A DNA stretch of 64,000 nt from assembly GCA_949825065.1 (NCBI GenBank), contig OX463845.1, forward strand, positions 28,023,315 through 28,087,314, written 5' to 3'. The position numbers were made by a program, and so were the translations under genes. The notes under the pieces were generated by a model. It saw only the letters and a program-made list of their open reading frames with translations. It had not been told where the DNA came from and ran no database searches. Positions 57,630 to 64,000 of the stretch are shown here, one piece after another. Source of the stretch: Odontocerum albicorne (taxonomy: Eukaryota > Arthropoda > Insecta > Trichoptera > Odontoceridae). Every line of letters begins with the position of its first letter. Position 1 is the first letter of the stretch.

Positions 57630-57865
57630 CTTCTTTTGGAATCTTCAATCGATTTTCTGCGTAAGTGAAACTGTTTAGCCCAATCTTTTACTTTTATTAT
57701 GGAATACGACATACAAGATTTTTCGCAGACAGCGTGTAAACGTCGTTTAATTTCTGCAGAGTTTTTCCTTTCTTTTGTAAGAAACTTGATAACCGTGTGA
57801 CATTTAATGTTTAACGTTTTACAAAATAACGAAGCAACACTATCTATTGAGAGCAGATGTAACAA
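57630..57865 (-). pseudogene. Mariner N-terminal (helix-turn-helix) fragment
   Basis: The minus strand reads TVIKFLTKERKNSAEIKRRL, HAVCEKSCMSYSIIKVKDWA and KQFHLRRKSIED, the bipartite helix-turn-helix of a mariner transposase that binds the terminal repeat. It lies head to head with the C-terminal piece at 57290-57560, so the two cannot be one simple copy. Confidence 0.8.
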
Positions 57866-58129
57866 ATTTTAACTGTCCTATCGCCTGCCCATGCATTAGG
57901 TGTAGCTCGGTATCTATTCACGTTCAGGCCTAAAACTTCTGGACCTAAATTATATTTTTTCACAAAATAAACCGAAGCCTCTCGGCAAAATGAATAATTT
58001 ATGCTCATTTTGAATTATGAGATATAATGTCGATTCACGAAGAGATAACGAATTTTATCCCGTCGAAATATTTGCGAAACGGAGATTTTGCAAATCAGCA
58101 AATGAAGTAATCCATTTTATTAATTAAAA
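57866..58129. other. Unassigned
   Basis: No feature. Confidence 0.45.
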
Positions 58130-58250
58130 CGATGACACGGTTCCTCCCCTCGCCGCCCCGACGCGATCATAACAGCAAGACGGATTGCGGTGCGGAGGGA
58201 CACAGACTCGACTTGTCCCCGAAATACAATAAGGGGGTTTAAGGCTAGTA
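58130..58250. other. CpG-rich patch
   Basis: About 120 bp with CCTCGCCGCCCCGACGCG, GGATTGCGGTGCGGAGGGA and CGACTTGTCCCCG, in contrast to the AT-rich surroundings. No repeat family or frame recognised. A candidate conserved element, enhancer or exon remnant. Confidence 0.4.
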
Positions 58251-58564
58251 GAATTATTAAGATGGAAATCCGGTTCGTAGAAAAATACGGACAGAGGATA
58301 TTACAGCGCGTATTTATAGGTATAAAAATATAAAGAAATTCAAGTTATTATTTTCAATAAAGGTGTCAAAATAAAAAGAAACGATTTATTTATAATCAAT
58401 TTTACTTATCCTTTAAAATGTAAAATAATTTATTTAAAAATAAATTTATCAATAATCGATCAAAATATTGATATAATAAACCTTATTTACTTTAGTTGTT
58501 TTAATAATCTGGCGGCACTTTGTGGAACTTCATAATTCATACAAAATTATAACACAGTAACTAT

Positions 58565-58640
58565 GTTTTATTCCATTTGATTTATTGTAAATCACAATGC
58601 ATTTCAACACTTGTTGTGTCATCATCAGGTGAGTTGTCAA
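58565..58640 (-). repeat. Hammerhead-like core, Penelope-type fragment
   Basis: The minus strand has exact CTGATGA (58622-58628), a stem-like ACAC-AACAA-GTGT, exact GAAA (58602-58605), then TGCATTGTGATTTACAATAA. The order matches the CTGANGA-stem-GAAA arrangement of hammerhead motifs. The base following CTGATGA is an unpaired U, which is non-canonical. Confidence 0.45.
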
Positions 58641-60384
58641 GAACTGAAGTCTTTGATAATTACACCCTGATGTATTGTTTATGATAAAATAGAGTGAAAG
58701 TGTCTATAGTATTTGCTGTTTATAGTACTAGGGAGACTAGGGTTAGAAACGGGGAAATGGGTTAATTTAATTGATTATTTATGTTTTGTTTGTTTACCTT
58801 AAGCATTTCAATGGTTTTTAGGCTTTTTTATTTTATAATATGTGTTTGACATGTGTAATATTAAACTTTATTTTAATTTTGAAAACTACCGTTTTGAATT
58901 GTTATGAGATCCTTGTTACAATTTGATATAGGTCTTACAATTCATATCCCTTGTATTATATTTTGAAAGTAAATGAGGTGGTAACATATTTGTATTAATA
59001 TAATATATAATATTAAGGATGTATTTGACGAGTTGTTTTCCAAAAAAGCAAAAGAGCTACGTTAGTGGCAATACCCGGTGGTTCAGAAGTAAAATTGCTA
59101 AGAACATTCGACTTAAAGATTCTCTTGACCAAAAATGGTTGTCGTTTGAGTAACTACGACTTATCATATGTTCGCGCACTTGGCACTAACACAACATTCG
59201 CATGGCTTATAAGGACTTCATGATGAGTTTCAAATATTGAATGGTGCGTGAGTCCAAATTATTTTGGAACCACATGCTTTTCGAATTGAATTGAATAAAG
59301 TTTTAGTTATTCCCATATTAAAAATCTGCCCCCATCCCGAAAATCCCTTGCTTTTATTTCACTGAGTTTTAGAAACATATTTTTAAATGACTGAAACCTA
59401 AACCTTTTAATCAAGCTTTTGAAAAAATTATTTAATAAACTAAATTTAAAAGTGCCTTGTTCCAAAAGGTTTTGCATTCTGGTTATTGTTTCCACAGTTG
59501 TGTGTCACGGATATAATTATTTAGTTCTTCTTTCTGCACAATGTGGGCTTATTTATCCTGAGTGTAGGTGGGAATAGGTTTAAAGTCGAAAGCACATCAG
59601 GATATTTATGTGCTTGTTTAATTCTACTTGAATGACCATAAATATAATGACTTATATCCAAATCATATAAAATTTACTGTAGATTCAATTCAATGCAAAT
59701 AAAACCAAATTCTACACTTATATAAAAAATAAAATAACTGAAACAGCATTAAAGTACAGATTTACACAGTTATAAACAGAAATATAATTGAAAAACAGAA
59801 ACAGTTTCACTGTTTGGCTCGTATCATAAAACAATTTGTCTGCCAAATTGAAGACTTTCATTGCATGAGCAAGACATCCCAATAATTTATAAATTTATCA
59901 TTGAATACATTGTTGAAAATTTTATAAAGGGAAAAATAAAAACAGGGAAAATGTAAATTAATGAATAAATATAGGTTTATTGATGGCAACATAGTATGTA
60001 GATATATAATTACATTCCGAAATCGCATATATATCTCAAGATAAATAGCAGAAAAAACATTTAAAAGATAAGTTATCAAAAGGTCTAGGCTTATGTCATA
60101 ACATCCTCCCGGGCGAGATACACATCACTAATATAGAACGAGTCCAGCCGCGAGGACATCAGATAATTTTCAGCCCACACACTTGTGCGTGTAGATTAAG
60201 ATAAAAACAGAAAATTTATAAACGGTAGGAAAAAAAAGTAAACCCACCAATACCACTTCAGATTTATTATCAGAGAAAAAGAGAAAAGCTGATAGGAGTT
60301 CAAATTTTATCTAAATAAATAAGCAGTTATATAAAAAAATAATGAGTAGAGAACGCAACAAAAGAATCACAACAAAAAAATCAT
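58641..60384. other. No gene recognised (1.7 kb)
   Basis: AT-rich; nothing assignable. Confidence 0.5.
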
Positions 60385-60800
60385 TTACTATTTGGAAGAT
60401 AACATTTCAGAGCATTTCTGAAGGTGCAACTATTCAGCCGCTCTTGCAAGGGCAGGGGCAACTCATTCCAGCATTTGCTGGCTGAGTTTGAGAAGGATTC
60501 CTCGAATAATGTTCGATCATGACTCGGGATGATTAAAATTGTTTATCTGATTTTAATTTCATAGCCGTAAACATCTCAAGCCCAATTCAATTTTTCGAAT
60601 AAAGAAGGTGGCATTTTATATATGAGTACGCTTATGTGAATAAATCGTATCTGCTTCATGTCAATAATTTTCAAAGTTACATCCTATGAAAGGAATGTTG
60701 AAACTATACTTACAAGAAGCATTTTGAAATCTTTGCAACTTTTTTCGTTTAAAAGGCACGATCTATAGATATGATACAATCACCATACTCCACAATTGAG
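60385..60800 (-). pseudogene. CR1-like LINE RT C-terminus
   Basis: The minus strand reads LFEKLNWA, ILIIPSHDRTLFEESFSNSA, SKCWNELPLPLQERLNSCTF and RNALKCYLPNSK then stop. 'xxPxHxTxxFExSFxxSAxxxWNxLPxxLR...FKxxLKxYL' is the usual end of CR1/Jockey-like reverse transcriptases. Upstream (60600-60700) further fragments occur in other frames. A short plus-strand LVTIDRLRRMQN-like stretch at 60820-60865 may belong to an opposite copy. Confidence 0.75.
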
Positions 60801-62381
60801 ATAATGTGCGCGTCAGTTACACCACATCTCGTCACAATTGACAGGCTTCGACGGATGCAATAAATATTTTTATTAAAATAGATTTATAAACCTCTATATA
60901 ATAACCCAGTTCTAACGAGTTTAACGCTCAAATTACATTGAAAATAATATGCATTATTTCAGATACAAAATCAGTGTTGAATAGTGTTATTATTAATGCA
61001 ATAATACACTGATTTAATTTAACGCTATAATGAAGATTAAATGTAGGTACATTCAAATAACATATAAAATTCATCATAACAATATGAATGAATAATAACT
61101 ATTTGTATGAAATTAATGACCGTTCAATAATATGTGTCACAAGTGGTTATACCAAAATAGTATTTGATATCTTTTTTCAAAAATAAAAGACGTAAAATTC
61201 TTTGGATTTTAGTAAATATTGTTTTTTCTTTTCTTTCACATAAACAACCCGTGTCATTGTTCAAGTAATTCTTCAATCTGACACTAAACAAGTAAACCGA
61301 GACGGTCTAGTGAAGTTTTTCTTTTATGTTTGGAAATATTATACGATTACACGAATGGGAATAGCTTTCTGACCAAAAAAAATGTTCAATGGGTTTTGGT
61401 TGTAAGTAGTCTAATTCTTATCAAATCTAAACTAATTATAATGAATAAAATATATTCTTTTTAAAATTTTATCTATTAAAAATTATTTTACTTCTTTTAA
61501 TCACAGCTATTTGTGATGATGTTTTGAAAATTCAATCATAAGAAATATCGATACATTGATCTTAATTCGATTTTTAATAGCAATAAAATGGAGTGATTTA
61601 TGTTTTTAGGAATAAATGAGTAATTCTTAACTTTTTACTATTTCAATTTATTAATTAATTCAGACTCTTTATTGTAAGATATACAAATGGTGAGTTTATA
61701 TCCATAGGGCTAGCTCTAAAAACAACATAAACGAGCTACACATATTTATAAACTTACTGCTGGGTGAAAGGCTATTAGGTCATTTTAAAAATGGAAAAAA
61801 AACTTGAAGTATATTATACTCGTACATAAATAAAACGAAAAAAAAAAAAAAAAAACTTAATATTTGTAAATATCACCAGACTCTGGAAAGATGAATAAAG
61901 ATGGGAAGAGAAAAATAAAAAGGATCTATGGAGAAGCAAATTTCATCACTGAAGAGAGACATAACATTTTTCTAGTCATCATTACTGTATAAAATAAATC
62001 CCTTTGAAATTTCCCGAAAATCAAATAAAATGCGTTGCGAAAAAGTATTTGATTCATCGAGTTTAACTGATTATACGAGTATTTTAGTGGATGTTTTAAC
62101 AGTTTTAAACATTCATAGTGTGACGGCGTCAAAAATCCTAAATATAAATAAATTACAGATTAGATTTTTTTCTTGTGTACATTGCACATACTTGGATTTT
62201 GGGAAGAGACGTGAAACTTTTCGCAAGTATAATACTTTTTTTTTCAATTATTTTTCACCTTAATTTGGGTGATCTCATTAAGTGAGCAGTGGTAAGTTGA
62301 TTATATTAATTAAGAATATATTTAAAAAGCACAATCATTAAAATTAAATAATTCACTGATATTAAATAAAGTATTCTTGTA
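60801..62381. other. No gene; one dispersed repeat
   Basis: AT-rich. 61875-61980 repeats 44600-44720. There is an A16-A20 homopolymer near 61840. Confidence 0.5.
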
Positions 62382-62538
62382 CAGTACCCGGCGGTAAGTA
62401 GTACACATCGGGCTTAAGAAAGAGAATAGAACGCTTGACAAATCGCGACGGAACACGTGTATGAATGACAGAAACGACGCTCTACAAAGCCGAAGTAAAC
62501 CGATTATGGCCGACAGTATTACTTACCGCCGGATGCTG
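62382..62538. mobile_element. MITE with 23-bp inverted ends and TA duplication
   Basis: Left end CAGTACCCGGCGGTAAGTAG; right end, reversed, CAGCATCCGGCGGTAAGTAA. TA lies at 62380-62381 and 62539-62540. About 157 bp, GC-rich compared with the flanks, no coding capacity. TA targets and CAG termini fit the Tc1/mariner/pogo superfamily. Confidence 0.85.
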
Positions 62539-62554
62539 TACCTATTTGGAAATA

Positions 62555-62684
62555 TGGAATTAAAAAATGGACGTGGAAAACAACTGAAAGGAACCGAATA
62601 AAAGTTGTAAAAATACGTGCACTGAGAATAATACATGGGGCTATAATGTATAATAAATTGTGTATTGTGAACTAAGAACCGATA
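62555..62684 (+). pseudogene. RWFGHVERM-type LINE, part 1 (interrupted by mariner C)
   Basis: Reads WTWKTTERNRIKVVKIRALR and IIHGAIMYNKLCIVN. It resumes at 63921 on the other side of mariner C. Typical WT...MRALRxIxGxT region after the RT domain. Confidence 0.75.
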
Positions 62685-63920
62685 TACGAGGGGAGGTCAA
62701 TAAATTCGCGGAATTAGGGGGTTAAGGGAAGGGGCGATAGTGCGCATAGTTCGATAATATGGCTCATTATAAATATATTCACCAAGTTTTAGTCTAATTT
62801 TGACAGTATTGTTTAAGATATCGTCTGGTGAGTAAGAGAGTGTCAAACGTTAATAATATCCCAAATATGGAAAAAAATGAGTATCGCGCCGTCATTAAGT
62901 TTCTCGCAATAAGGTATAACACCTCAAATCATTCTGGAAGGGAAGTTAGCGGTTTACGAGGACTGTAGCCCTGGAAAAACGATGGTTTACAAGTGGCATA
63001 TTCTTTTTAAGCAAGGGAGATAATCGATTGTAGACCATCTCCGACCAGGACGGCCCATTGAGGCAACTTCTTCAAACATCGTCAAAAAACAGAAAAGTTT
63101 ATGCTGGAAGATGCCTCCTAAACAAACAACCACTTGCATAGAAGGTTGAATATCCTTCATCAGCATCTAGGGATGTCAAAAGTCAGTGCAAGTGGGTATC
63201 CAGAATACTCACGCCACTTCAAAAACAACAACCCGTCGAATGGTCACGACAGTTTTTGGACCTCTGCAGAAATAACAAAGATGATATTTTTAACCAAATT
63301 GTTACTGAAGATAAAACTTGGGTACTTAATATGAGCCTGAGTCAAAGCAGGAGTCCATGCTGTGTCATAAAAAGGGCACACAGCCCCCGAACAAGTTCAA
63401 AGTGTCGCAATCGGCTGAAAAATTTATGGATACAATTTTTTGGGATGCGGAAGGCATATTGCGGGTAAGTTACAAAGATATGGGCATCAAAATAACTGGA
63501 GAGTACTACTCTGGTCTGCTGATGCAGTTAAACGAAGCTGTGAATGAGAAAAGTTGACAAGAGCGGTGCTGCTTTTGCATGACAATGCACCCGTGCACAA
63601 AAGCAATTCTGCATTGACTGCTCTTCACAACTGTGGCTTCCAAATGACCCTCCCTACAACTCGGACTTGACTCAGTCTAATTTTTATTTGTTTCCAAATA
63701 TGTAAATATAACTCTAAGTTATACTTACATATTAAGGAAATAATTTACATATACAAGGAAATAATTTACGGACAATGAAGAATTTAAAAATGCAATTTCA
63801 GCTTATTGTGTATGTAAAAATGTATAGGAGTTAATGGTCAATTTATTGAAAAGGAAAAATAATAAAAAGTTTGTTCCCTTTTTCCTCTTCAATCCGCAAA
63901 TTTCTTAACCTCCTCTCTTA
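62685..63920 (+). mobile_element. Mariner family C, copy 2, inserted in a LINE
   Basis: 5' end: TA, then CGAGGGGAGGTCAATAAATT at 62687. 3' end: AATCCGCAAATTTCTTAACC and TCCTCTCTTA at 63891-63920, its imperfect inverted partner. TA on both sides. Length is about 1.23 kb, normal for mariner. The flanks are two halves of one LINE reading frame, which fixes the order of events. Confidence 0.92.
62867..63862 (+). pseudogene. Mariner (family C) transposase pseudogene
   Basis: ATG at 62867, MEKNEYRAVIKFLAIRYNTS, then frameshifts and stops through the helix-turn-helix. HLGMSKVSA, YPEYSRHFKNNN and then VTEDKTWV: the first catalytic Asp is kept although TGDE is TEDK. FWDAEGILRVSY, YYSGLLMQLNEAVNEK, then LLLHDNAPVH (second Asp) and YNSDLTQSNFYLFPN, where the third Asp is Asn. 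C-terminal GQFIEKEK ends at 63862. At least five lesions. Same family as 5253-5904. Confidence 0.9.
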
Positions 63921-64000
63921 TAAAGTAAGATGCAGAAGAACACTGAGATGGTTTGGGCATGTAGAACGAATAGATGAAGAAATACTAATATATGAGTGGA
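63921..64000 (+). pseudogene. RWFGHVERM-type LINE, part 2
   Basis: Reads KVRCRRTLRWFGHVERIDEE and ILIYEW to the window edge. It continues part 1 (62555-62684) across the mariner insertion. The gene continues past 64000. Confidence 0.82.

Noticed and set aside
57481..57865. One continuous mariner copy spanning 57290-57865
   Set aside because: The two parts are on opposite strands and in the wrong order for a single element.

Overview
This is an AT-rich eukaryotic window that reads as repeat-dense arthropod (or close invertebrate) genomic DNA. It begins at an assembly gap. The organism class is inferred from the repeat set: several mariner families, a TTAA-specific piggyBac element, CR1/L2-like and RWFGHVERM-type non-LTR retrotransposons, tRNA-headed SINEs and Penelope-like fragments. 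I cannot name the species. I found no intact host protein gene. The longest open frames all belong to decayed transposable elements. LAYOUT. 1-6,100: gap, (TA)n, mariner A copy 1, an internally deleted mariner B, a hAT-like end and a reversed mariner C. 6,100-12,900: mostly unassigned AT-rich DNA with a perfect hairpin, a 54-bp in-frame minisatellite, tRNA-like SINE heads and a pogo-like MITE. 12,900-31,500: a graveyard of LINE fragments from at least four lineages, two SINE families, a 214-bp palindromic insertion with 13-bp direct repeats, and a 0.5-kb repeat that recurs at 41.8 kb. 32,000-37,000: tandem arrays, then the most GC/CpG-rich stretch (about 35.1-35.9 kb), the only credible candidate for a host promoter and first exons. 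If that is right, the rest of the window could be its first introns. 37,000-46,500: LINE 3' ends, mariner A copy 2, a 77-bp tandem array, SINEs and a probable solo LTR. 47,500-50,700: a piggyBac element with both ends and TTAA duplications, inserted into an older L2-like LINE 3' end. 50,700-64,000: SINE-B, two more mariner relics, a CpG-rich patch, LINE 3' ends, a TA-flanked MITE, and mariner C copy 2 inserted inside a LINE coding region. HOW THE PARTS RELATE. SINE-A shares its 3' tail with the CR1-like LINE at 14.7-15.6 kb, which fits a SINE mobilised by that LINE. At least five mariner families are present and every transposase is broken (stops, frameshifts, loss of catalytic Asp, or deletion of the catalytic core), so none looks autonomous. 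The piggyBac copy has lost the segment that should carry its second and third catalytic Asp. Two nested insertions (piggyBac in an L2-like element, mariner C in an RT gene) give a relative age order. Six loci carry CTGANGA...GAAA-like cores resembling the hammerhead motifs reported in Penelope-like elements. The octamer TACTCGTA occurs at least 15 times, far above composition expectation. All homology statements come from reading translations and motifs by eye. No database search was run.
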